Below are positions 46,200 through 58,100 of a stretch of 64,000 bases of DNA, one piece after another (positions within the stretch are counted from its first letter, which is position 1; every line of letters starts with the position of its first letter). This stretch comes from Cinnamomum chago (Eukaryota > Streptophyta > Magnoliopsida > Laurales > Lauraceae). Location: NCBI GenBank assembly GCA_038049695.1, contig CP142452.1, positions 71,429,501 to 71,493,500 on the forward strand, in the 5' to 3' direction. The translations under genes were made by a program, and so were the position numbers. The notes under the pieces were generated by a model, which did not search any database, was not told the origin of the DNA, and was given only the letters and a program-made list of their open reading frames with translations.

Positions 46200-49100
46200 G
46201 GCATATTTCACTAACTAGAAATCTCTTCTGGTGCACTACATTTATGGCTGGTTCAGATTGCATTCTGAAAATACGCCCATTTCTTTCACCCCATATATAC
46301 CAAACAAATGCAGAAAATAGTAGTTTAGCCAAAGTTTGAAAACCTGTGTTGTGGGTAAACTCGAAGAGTAATTAATTCCACCAAAGCAACAGGAGAGTCA
46401 CACAATGGATCTCAGCTTTAGTTTTGCTAGAAGGGAAGTCCACACAGTATGAGAATACAGGCAATGAAGCATTAGATGCGATGCAGTCTCCCAAGTACGA
46501 TCACAAAGCATACAACAAGAATCATAATCAACATTCCTTTGAAGAAAGAAATCTTTTGTTTTCAATCTTCCTCAAAAAAACACCCAGGCACACATGGAGT
46601 GTTTTCTTATACATCCCTTGAACCAAATCGAAGAACGCCACTGCAGATCCTGATTTGGCAGACTACATACCATACTATATGGAGACTTTAAAGTGAGAAT
46701 CCCATGGTCCTCCAGAGTCCAAACAATCTCATCATTATAGGTAGGCCAAGGCCTGAATCTCTAAAGGAATTGTATGAAAGATGTCCATTAGAGAATTTGA
46801 AGTTGGAACTGGGAAGTTCCAATTATCATTAATAATAAATTGGTGGACACATAAGCCAGCTCCCAACCTCAAATCATAAACTGCACGATTACCATAAGAG
46901 TCTTTTAGTCGCCCCCCACTTAGCCAAGGACCAGTCCAAAGTTTCGTTAATTGCCCATTGCCAATCAAGTATTTGATATGAGGCAAAGCTAGCACTCAAA
47001 GTGCTAAGATACCTTTCCAAACCCAAGAAGCATTCTTTGGAATATAAACATCTCAAAAAGATCTCCCACACAGATACTTCGCATTTATCCAAAGGTTCCA
47101 GCAAGTTGGTTTGTTGATAATAACATTCCAAACCTTCTTTAAAAGGGCTGCTTTAGAAGTTTCAAATATAGGCCGAATACTAAGACTACCAAGAGCCATT
47201 GGTTGGCAAATAAAGTCCCATGCTATAAGATAAATATAATGAGAGGATCAACAATTCCAGAAGAAATCTCTCACCTGTCTATCCAAAGCATGTAAGATAG
47301 CCTGAGGAAGAAAAAGACTGTCGCCCAAAATAAGTGAAAGGACGATAAAGTAGATTTAATTAACTCAACCCTCTCTGCATAAGATAACACTTTCGACTTC
47401 CAACCAGCCAAATGCTGTTGAATTTTTGCAAGCAAAGGTTGGCAGCGAAATTCAATCTCTTAGAAGAAAGAAGAATTCCTAAGTATCTAACAGGAAGACT
47501 TGCATTCGGAATATTCAGAATAGAAGAAATAGTCACATGATCCTCTTCCACACAGTTTGCAAAAAATATAGCACTCTTTGTCCAACTCACTCCGAGGTCT
47601 GTGAATTGTTTAAAATGATCCAAAAAGAGCTTAAGATTGGTTGGTGCATAAATAGAAGCCATGCTAAATACAATCAAATCATCAGCAAACATTAAGTGAG
47701 ATATAGTAACTTCACCCTTCTTATATAGGGTTGAAATCAAATTTAGAAGATTCATATTTGGACATCATGACAGAAAAACTCCATAACTATGGCAAAGAGA
47801 AAGGGAGATAAAGGACAACCTTGCCTTAATCATCTTGTGCCTTTGAAGTATCGTTCAAAACTCCCATTCACCAAGACTGAGAACTGGGCATCAACAACAC
47901 AAGCCATAATCAATTTAATGGCGTGAAGAGGAAAATGCATACAATGAAGAGTTGCCTCTAAAATATCCCATCGGACACTATCATACGTCTTTGCAAGATC
48001 AATCTTGAAGAACATTCTAGAAATACCATGATTCAGATGAAAGTTATGAATCAGATCTTGAGCTAATAGAATGTTATTTGCAACACTTCTTCCCGTGATA
48101 AATGCCGATCGCATAGGCCCCACAATCTTTGCAATAACTGGCTTCAGCCTGTGCACTAAAATGTGACTAATGATTTTGTAAAGCTCACTGGTTAAAGATA
48201 TAGGCCGATATTTATCAGGAGAGGAGGCATTGTCGCCTTTGGGAACCAGCACTATAAAAGTGGCTTTAAGTTGCTTCAACATAGATCCATGCTTGAAAAA
48301 ATTCATAATACCTTCACACACATCATTACCTATTATCGGCCAACAGATTTTAAAGAAATGAGCATTAAACCCACCAGGCCCAGGGGCCTTATTTGGGTTG
48401 ACAGCCTTTATAGCATCTTCAATTTCAGTTAAGGTGACTGGTAAAGAGAGGATATTAGCATCCTCCTCAGTAACATACACATGAGGAATAACATGTGAAA
48501 GATCTGGATGTTGCATCTCAAGGTGTTGCAAAGGCTATCTGTAAAGTGAGAAACAAAAACTGCAACAAGCTCGGGTGGAGCAAGGATATCTGTAAAGTGA
48601 GAAACAAAAACTGCAGCAATTCCAGTAGGTTCATGAAAAGTGTTGCCTTCTTTATCTTCAATTAGAGAAATATAAGAGTAAGTCTGTTCTTTTCTCATGA
48701 GATGATAAAAGCCATTGGTATTGCCATCCCCAAAATTAACAGCTAGATCCTGAGATCGTTGCTTATACATGCTTTTCTCAGCCTTGGACAAAGATTCAAG
48801 TTGATATCTAGCCAGTCGCTCTTCTTCTTGCAACTCCACACTTCCTGCATTATCAATCAAAGCCTTTTGGATTTCTTCTAACTGAAAGCGGGTCTCCGCT
48901 AATTTAGAAGATAAGGGATGTTGAGCTTTTTTCCAATTAATGAGCTTCTTCTTCACATTCCTAAGTCTCATAACCACCCTATATAAAGGAGTTCCATGAA
49001 CATCAATGTTCCAAGCATCCTTAACAACCTGAAAGAAACCCGGCATCTTGGCCCAGTAATTATAGTATCGGAATGGTACTTTAATATGGGCACTATTATG

Positions 49101-49795
49101 AAGTGATAGTAATATCAAAGAATGATCCGAGATACTTGGGAGAAGCACATCACATGTAAATAGATTAGAGTGCATAAAAGCTGCATTAACCAACACCCTA
49201 TCCAATTTACATTCAATCCTTGAATCTCCCAACACTAGAATTGGACCAAGTAAATCTAGAGCCATTCAATTTAAAATCCATCAACCCCGCCTCTTGAATG
49301 CAGTCATTATATTCAACCAGCCCAATAGCCCTTGGTGTCGACCCACCTGTTTTCTCATGGGATCATTTAATAGTATTAAAATCTCCTGCAACCACCCATG
49401 GAGAAGTGACAGTATTGGACTTTTTAACAATAGATTGCCATAATTCTCGACGCTGTATATAATTATTAAAACCATAGCACACGGAGAAATTGAAGAACAC
49501 ATTCTCATACTTAACTTCACAATGAATAACTTGAGCATTCATTATAAAAGAGTTGAATATTAACCACCTTAGGATTCCATAGGATACAAATCCTAATTGT
49601 AGAGCAAGCATTAATATTTGAACATTCCATCCATCCATTTGGCAAAGTAGAATTTTTAACATAGCAAATAGATGATTTAATTTTTGTCTCCAAAAGAACC
49701 ACCAGAGAAAGCTTCAAGTTCTGAATTTTATTCCGAATTTCTAATTGCATAGAGGGTAGATTGAGACCCCTGACATTCCACATAAACATAGTCAT
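46200..49795 (-). pseudogene. LINE ORF2: endonuclease and reverse transcriptase, broken
   Basis: Starts MTMFMWNVRGLN (49795). The endonuclease blocks are LLETKIKS, VVAGDFNTI (near 49370-49390) and LDRVLVNAAF..SISDHSLILL (near 49100-49210). The reverse transcriptase blocks are NPNKAPGPGGFNAHFFK, YRPISLTSELYKIIS, FKIDLAKTYDSVRWD (first catalytic Asp; 47950-48030) and HLMFADDLIVFS (the FADD site; about 47660-47700). Downstream, RYLGILLSSKRL and a zf-RVT-like tail (about 46400-47130). Frameshifts or stops separate 49363, 49265, 48429, 47830, 47755 and 47131. A 51-bp in-frame tandem duplication lies at 48539-48640 between endonuclease and reverse transcriptase. Confidence 0.85.
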
Positions 49796-50136
49796 GACTC
49801 ATGAGGATCGATTTTTATGGATTGGCTTCTCCTTGATAACTATACCACTTGAAGCTGGTTTTTGTTTACAACTAATTTAGGAATATACTTTTATCTAATT
49901 GCCAAATAGAAGAGAGATTCTTTTGTTGGACTTGCATACCTGCATTAGCCCGCTCTAAATTGACTTCCCCACTCTCCAAAACCAAAGCGCAATTTCCTCC
50001 ACTGTTGCATTTGAATCTCCATCTAAATTTGAAAGACTTGAAAATCAATTTTGAATGGATTTCTAGCAACAGATTTGCCCTTAGGGCTTCCTATTAGGTT
50101 TGACCTTCTCATATCAGTTGTAGGAGAGCTAGTCGG

Positions 50137-51204
50137 CTAGCTATGTTTTTTCCCTTTGACTACATTCCAAGTCTCCTCATTAGCATTTTGTTCATTAACA
50201 TTTTGAACCTGCTGGGGCTTGTCATTGTCCTCAACCAGATTTGCTTCTGGTGATTTCTTTATTGAACCCAAATTTGCTTCAGTTTGCTTTGCGCAGTTTT
50301 TAAGGGCATGCCTTGTCACCGTGGTTGAAAGTGCACCATTGTTTGCATGGATTAGGCTTCCACACATATTCATGCGGATAACTGAGGGGAGTGCAACATC
50401 TATTCCAACTTCAATGCAGACCCTAACAAAGGCATTCCATGTCCCAGCAGCCATTGCTTGATCCATACAGATAGGATTTCCAACGACACTTGAAATCTTG
50501 CTAAGAGCAGACTTGGATCTGAAACAAAAATTCAGACTTGGGAATCGCACCCAGGTTGGGATTGTCTCCAAATCATGTCTATACATTGAGATATCTTCAG
50601 ACCAATGTTCGAGAATCGACGGATGTCCATGCACAAACCAAGGGCCTTCACCAAGAACATTTTGGCCAGCTTCATGGGAATCAAATTTATATAGAAAAAA
50701 TCCCTCCAACATAGAAACAATTTCCAAATCTTTAATTCTTCATGCTCTTTCTAAAGACGTTTTAATCGCTGAAAAAGATGCAGTCAAACCAATGAAATAC
50801 CCCACCAATGCATTGCCCCGATTTTCTCTAGCAGCATAAGATCATCATCATTGAATTCTACATGATAATTAGGGTCCTCAGAAGGCTTCAAATATTGATC
50901 CAAATCCCTTGGCCGAGTGACAGTTGAAAAGGGACGACCATTCTTTGGAATTTCCATTCAATAAAGGTCCGTCAAGAACAGACTCTGAATCATGCACTAG
51001 GGCTAATGCTTCTTCATCAGCTAGCAAGTGCCCAACTTCCTTTTCTTTTTGAATAATAGAATCTGATCTACTAATAGAAGTAGGTTTATCAATGAAAGAA
51101 GACGTGTGCAGCATTACCTTTTTACTAGATCCAGCATTTGAAGAAGATTTGTGATAATTAGATCCTTTCCCGAAACGCACCTTTGCCTCAAGGCCAGATC
51201 TCAT
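50137..51204 (-). pseudogene. LINE ORF1 (DUF4283-type), frameshifted
   Basis: Two open stretches, 50878-51204 and 50137-50727, lie in different frames. Together they resemble ORF1 of plant L1 elements. The first ends in DPNYHVEFNDDD and continues to EKIGAMHWW. The second holds FYINLIP/FLYKFDSHEAGQNVLGEGPWFVHGHPSIL, a typical DUF4283 core. The usual CCHC zinc knuckle is not seen. The same region was captured in the Pack-MULE at 23536-23822. Confidence 0.75.
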
Positions 51205-51466
51205 GGGAGATCAGAAGGTAGAGCAGCCTCATGTTGCTTCATCAAAATCGTTTGTATGATGGGGATTTTGCATCACGATCCTCTGCATATGTTAAGCATC
51301 ATCCGCACCTTAGTATTTAGAAGTTGAACATCAGAAAGAGGGTTGGGTGCCAATGGAGGAGGGGACGTTCCATGAATCCTGCACAAGTTCAAGTCGGAAC
51401 CAGAAGAGGTCGCTCGGGAAGAGGGAGGACAAGAGAAAATAAAAGAACAAAGAGAAGGTGTTTACC

Positions 51467-52107
51467 GATTTTCCATCTAAATAAAACAAAAAATATAATA
51501 CACACTCTTACAGTTCAGACTCAGAATATGTAAGGCAAAACTTGTTAAAAACAATCCCATTCATCTCCACTTTTATTTTGATTTCTCAATGTATAAATGA
51601 AAAAGGAAAGATTTGAAAGTTCTTTTCTGGGGTACCATATATGTAAACTAAAACTAAAAATAACTAAAAATAATAATGTACACAATAAAAATAACAGTAA
51701 CAGTAACAAAACCATGTGACTGGTGAAAATTTTACAGAAGGGGCTGCTATTTAAACCAAGGCTGTGAACAAACGAAGTTCAGTCTTTCAAATTACTAAGA
51801 ATCAATATTTATACATGGCAAGCAGCTGAATCAGCACTGCCAGTCCAAGAGGATCAGGATACACCTGCGGATTTACATGAAATGTTATGCAGCTCTCACA
51901 AACCATCAATAGGCACTATAACCTGATGAGCAATGGAACAATAAATGAACACCTACAATTACTCCATGATTTGTATTTTGGTTATGGGGGGCTGTCCTGG
52001 TCTCAGAGTATGACCTACTTTGATTGCCTTGTTTTGGTCAGATTGCTGTTAGCATTAGAGTCTACAAGCATTCCTTGAGCTGTTGACCAGAGGTTGCTAT
52101 TCAAATC
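51467..52107. other. 3' flank of the PIEZO gene
   Basis: Presumed 3' untranslated region and spacer up to the LINE. No gene is seen. Confidence 0.45.
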
Positions 52108-55100
52108 TTAGTCGGGTTGCGTGTACTCAAGAAGCATGTGTGGTGACCTGTAAATCTTTATAAGTGTCCAGTAAAGAACTTCTTCAACTTCTAGCTCGCC
52201 TTCTGCCCTTGCAGCATAGATGTCCTCACAGATTGCTATCAACCTGCAATCAACACTTACACTTCAGCTCACCATGATCATCGTCATTATAGTTTATGTT
52301 ATCTGGAGTCAGCTTAAAAACTATTACACTTGGGTCATGTAAAGGATAATTGCTGATAGAGACAGTTAATTGGCATTCATGGTCAGTGAGGTGCTTCATG
52401 AAACATAAAGTTATAAAATTAATCTATTTTGAGGTTAGGGGACAAAATTCACTAGAAATTTCCTACTTTGTTTTTAGGTCTGGGGAAAAAATTCAGTAGA
52501 AACATAAAGTTAAAAAAAAAATTACTATTTTTTTTTTTAGACTAAGTTTCATTCCATTTCAAATTCAGTAGAAATGAAGATTCCCTAAAAGGATTAGGTT
52601 TCATTCCACAGGCCACTTATGCATGCACATGATTCCAAAATGCATTTAAACATGCATCTTTTCCATAAAATTCCTCTGTTTAAATGAATCTTTCTGTTGT
52701 TACAGAAGAAAACCTCCCATATTGTGTTATTTTGTTGTTGGGCTTTTTTTTTTTTAATCAGTAACATGCTCTAACCTGCAACCTTACTTGCAATTATGTA
52801 GTGGAGTCTGATTAGACCAAAGCTACTCTTTTGTCTGTTTGAACTATGAAGTCTGATAGAGGTAATATTTTTATTTATCATATAGTGAAGTGTGTGTGTA
52901 CAAAATGGAAATAGCGTGGTTTCTACCAGGTTCTCAAGCTTGGCAGCTAGAGGACTGATGATTGATGATAATTAACAAATTGGAAATTGGTGAACGTCTA
53001 AGACTCATGTTTACATTGATTGATGTACATTAATTCATACATAAAACTGAAGTATGCATGATTGAATTAATGATTACCATAGCGATGATGGGAGGAGAAT
53101 CTATAATGCTTGTAGTTTTTCAACTGCAATTGTAACATTTCATAGATGACTAATAAACTTGGGTAGGAACAAGAGTCGTATTACCTGTCACAAGAAGGAA
53201 GATTTTCATAAGGTATTCTCATTCGCAGGTCAGAGCACTGAATTCTTATAAACCGGCCGACTGCCAGCACAAATGTGATATATATACCCCAAATGCTGAA
53301 CTTGCTGAGAGTTTCACCAAGAATACCCTCTGAAATAGTAGAATGCACTAAATGAGAATCGCAAGAAAGTTAATATGCCATTCTATAGGACTATCCGGAA
53401 CATGAGAAAAAATCACATGACAATCAGCTAGCAAAAGGTATTGCAATCAAGAACATACGTGGTGTCTCTTCAGACACGATGATAGCCGTTGGTCCAGTCA
53501 ACTCTGCACAGCCTTCCAAATCAGTTGCATTTGCATCATGGAAGGACCACCATGGTGGATTCCCACGATTCAAGAAAAGATCACCGCTGACCGTTTCTAT
53601 CATCTGCATGCTAGCAACAGTCAGTGTTCTAAAACCAAATAGAACCAGAGAAATAGCACCTTCCAATCTTGGGACTATAGGGTCCTAGCCTCCAAGCCCT
53701 AGGCCTCTCAGCAAATGCATAGTTCATTGAGGTGCAGGATTCAGTACATATGCAACCATGGCTTAGCAACAAAACGTTAAACTGATGGCTCAAAATCTTA
53801 ATCAACAAATAGGTATATAAGAATTATCACATGTTAGTTGTCCATGCACACCTCACTGTGGAGCCCCCCTGGGGATGGGGCAGGGGGATGGAAAGATCCC
53901 GGTGGGCCCTACTGTCGTACGGTGACAGGGGCTCATGTGATCATCCTAAACCCTTGATCAAAGGCCCAGAAAATCTCACCATTAAAAACAGGTGCATAGT
54001 TGATCCAATGGTCCAGTCCATGCAGAAGGTTGCAAACGCAAGGGTCTGTTGACCACTGGATGGGTCCCCGTAACCATCAAGAGGGCCCCACAGATCTTTC
54101 TATATATACAATACACACATGCATCGAAAAGATGCATACATTGGATAAAATTTCTATATATACATGCATGAATACATATATTCTTGTGCATCTGTTGTGT
54201 ACGGTCTTACTGTGCATACCGGCTGCTGGGGCCCGACAGATCTTTTTTTTTTTCAAGGAAGGAGAAGGGGGCGCCGATTGTCCACTCAGATCGGGGACAA
54301 AGTGGGCCACACTGTGGTGCACATGATCGGATGTGCAGGAATATTGTCCATGTAAATATATATTCAGACAATTAAGTGTGGGTCCCAACATAAATAAACC
54401 TCACTAAATGGAAGATCCTTGTAATCCATTCTTTCGGCCTTCCCTGGTACTTCTCCGTATTATTGAGACAACCCAAACAAACAATCCCAATCTACACAGG
54501 AACAAGACACATTGGTAAAAGTGCAGAAGACTCTTTTAAGTCTTCTGTCTGCAGGCCACTGGTTTAAAAGCAAGGATCACACAAAACAAGATATTTTTGG
54601 ACACCAACCACAGTGGATCACATCACAATAATTCTCAATCGCCAACAAGCTGGCGACATACTATAGGGGCACTAACACAGTAAACCATGCATTTGCTGTG
54701 GACAGGATACTGAATTCTTCCGGAAGAAATATGGACACATGACATGCAAAGGCAATGATAAAATAGCGAGCATAGAATACCGCTTGTTCCAGAGTCCGAG
54801 CATCACCAGATCCAGTGACCTTGAAGTATCTTGGATAAATGTTATGTATTCTGAAGCTATCAATAGTTCCATTGAACACTTCCTCAACTTCTAACGGCAT
54901 TGGTTGATCTACAACTGGAACAAATATTTCATATTTCACAACTTCCTTTCCTTTTGGTCTCTCCCTGTTAAACACCCACGAGAAAATAATATGCATGTTC
55001 AAGTCAAGGGTTTTGATGAATCTAGTCTGAACCATTTGAGGGACCAACCACACAGTACTTGCATCAGATTGGCAGCAGATCAATTGGATGTCCTTCACAT

Positions 55101-58100
55101 TGTATGCATCCAGATAGCCTTTAGGGTCAAGATTGAAATCAAAATCCAACTCTTCAAATGGAAATATTTCACACAGAGTGGTTTGATATAAGGTAAGTCT
55201 TCCGCCTGCTGCTTTAATATCTATCTGAACACTTGCATCTTTAATGGGGTTTGCAATATTTGTTGGGTTGCCACTGCTGTACATCTGTGAAAAGGAAAAT
55301 GTCAAAATCTTGCATCAAGTTTGATCATAGATCTGAATGCATCTTACAAAGAAAAGGCTGCATTTGGAAACCTCGACTCAAGCAAGTGCAGATATTTTAT
55401 GCCTAAATCGATATTTCAAAATGTTTCAGAAAAAAAAAATGTTAACACAACATATAAGCAAAGACACAACATTTATTTACAAAAATGGAACAAGGATACC
55501 TCATTTTCTCACAAATTGCCCTGTGCAAAATCCATAACCATATTGGACACAAGGAGAAAACAATACTTAAAATAGGGCAAAAACTCTTTTTCTTTTTTTT
55601 TTTCTTTTTTATGTTTGTAGCTGCTGTTGTTGTTAAGTGGCATCTTAATACTACTTATAAAGACTTAATTTGTGTCTTTTCTTGTATGTACATTCCAACC
55701 ATGGTTGGAAAATATATTTTTTAAAGGAATATTTTTTGAACAAAAAATATTTGTGACTCAGAATAGGCTCGTCCAATGCAAAATATTTGACTTGGATCGA
55801 GTCAACGCAGAGATTTGAAAGAGTCATGTTTCTTAAAAAAATAATTTCAAATTATGTTAAAATGAATCAGATACTTATAAATATAAGTAAACATTTATTC
55901 ACATGCAGTCGTTATAATCAATTCAAATTAGCAGATTTATGTATGCCATAAAAATACCATAATACGGAAAATAAAAGAATAAATATTGCATATTACGTAA
56001 TTTATTATTTCAAATATTGAATGTAAAAGATCAAATATACGTTTAAAATTACATTCCAATCACTCCAAACCGCGTGTAGGATTACTTAAAAATAAACATT
56101 AATTGTTAAAAATCAGATCTACCTATCAAATGGTTTAGAATGCTAATAATTTATTAAAATGAGGAGACTCAGTCCTTCGTCAAAACAAGATGGCTCGGGA
56201 GAGTCAAGAGTCAACTTAGGGAGTTTTCCAAGTGTAACGACCCAGGCCCGCTGTCCACGTGATATTGTCCGCTTTGGCTCGTGGGTTGAAAGCAATGAGC
56301 CAAAGCGGAAAATATCATGTGGACAGCGGGCACGGGTCATTACAGATGGTATCAGAGCTAAGGGCGGCTCTGTTTTCCGGTGAGGGAGTATGTCACGCTT
56401 GTGGCTCCACTGTAGAAGGTCGTTGGGTGGGTCCAACAAAGACTGGGTATGCAGTGGTGCATGAGTCCCACATCTTGGGTATAGATATGTGAGACATGAC
56501 CTTAACTCCACATGAAGCCTTTTACAGCCGTGCAGCAAGATTGGGTTGGAATCCCATGAGCCAAAGCAGACAATATCATGTGGACAACGGGCATGGGTCG
56601 TTACACCAACCATGATCCCAACATGAAAGCACCTACAATGTGATTTAAAGATACAATTTCCAATGTCTCCAACGTTCACCACTAAGAAGTAGGAGACCAA
56701 CACTTCCCTACAATGTGACACAGCATCAAAGCTTTGAAATAACTTTTGGGTTGGGTCTATCTGGCATGATTTCATGGATCAATGCAGAACTTTCTCAAGT
56801 CTCAACAAATGATCCAGGTGGGCTTTCCTTAGGAAAGATAGAGCCTTCCCCGCTACTTCCTTATGCCACCCTTTGAGTATTTGGAAAGAAAGGAACTTCA
56901 ACTTTCTTTCCAAATACACCTTTCTTTCCTTAGGAACTTACGTCACCCTTTGAGCATTTGGAAAGAAAGGAACTTCAACTTTCTTTCCAAATACACCTTT
57001 CTTTCCTTAGGAACTTACGTCACCCTTTTTGGTAGCACCACACTGGCTGAGATGTTTGCATAGAAACAGGCTGCACAAGGCTCAAATCCTCTTTGCTATC
57101 AAGAGAGAATGCCTACACCAGGCTATGCCTGCAAAGGCAAAGATACTGGACTTTTGATAACTATGAGAATCATGTGAATGCTTTAACTGAGGTGATCAAA
57201 TGGAACTCTGGAATTTGAATGCCTACTAGATGGAAATCCAAGGTTGGAGACCTTCGTTATAATTAGGGCATAGCGTGGGCTCACTTTTTTCGATTGATGA
57301 TTCCTTGCCATTATCACAAGCCTACTTACAGTATACCTTTCTACAGTTTTCACAGAAAATTGTTTCTCAAAAAAAAAAAAAAAAAAATCCGAAACCGGCA
57401 ATTGTGCCAATTCCCAAGTTCCAAACCTTACCAGTGTCAAGTTATCCATGTCCAACTTACATAGACAATATAAATAAATAATAATATAAACAACTAAACA
57501 AAGATTGAAATATACAACATGAAGCCAAATGCATAAAGTAAAATATAGAATTGACACAAAATCTTTAAGTCCACATCTCTAGCAGAATAGATTTTTCTAT
57601 AAAGTAAATCATGGTATTTGTTGTCCATGTTCCTCACCAGCATAGGGGCCCAGATAACACATATTAACACAAAGAATAAACATATCCCACTGCAGAATTT
57701 GGTCATTTTGGTTTGCTTCTCTCCTTGCTTGTGCGTTGCTCGATTCAAATCCGCATCACACTTGACAAGATACAAGCATGCATGGATGTCCTCCAACTAT
57801 TAAGAAAGAAAATATCAGTACGTACACAAAAATATTTTTCTCAAATAGATTATATTTTTTTAAAAGAAATGAATGAACCAGGTTGCCAAATTATACACAC
57901 ACAAAGATTTAATCTATTTTATTATTATTTTCTTGAAAGGATACCGTGGAAATATGTAACAAATTGTGTTGTTTGGTGCACCCAAAAAATTAATACATAG
58001 GGAATTTGATACTTTTACTTCCTCTTGCGGAACATACATTTCTAACGCAGTACTATAACTATTTACACTTTTAATAATGTACTGTACCCTTATTAAAGTT

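Larger units (their letters stand above)
45218..51459 (-). mobile_element. L1-type LINE retrotransposon, decayed, with nested MITE
   Basis: A minus-strand LINE of about 5.7 kb after removing the nested MITE (45352-45857). In order it has a 5' leader (51205-51459), ORF1 with a DUF4283-type region, ORF2 with endonuclease, reverse transcriptase and zinc-binding domains, a 3' end typical of plant LINEs, and an interrupted A-tail (plus-strand T-runs at about 45218-45240). GTTTACC occurs just outside both proposed ends (45211-45217 and 51460-51466) as a candidate 7-bp TSD. Both ORFs carry stops and frameshifts, so it is inactive. It sits about 650 bp past the PIEZO stop codon. Confidence 0.8.

Noticed and set aside
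54000..54391. Overlapping 100-codon frames in the PIEZO intron
   Set aside because: Open frames on both strands with no domain, inside an intron supported by flanking exons.
56143..56775. 210-codon minus-strand open frame
   Set aside because: It reads through the foldback TRIM and its LTR; the repeated FGSW..EPKR phrases are translations of the inverted arms.
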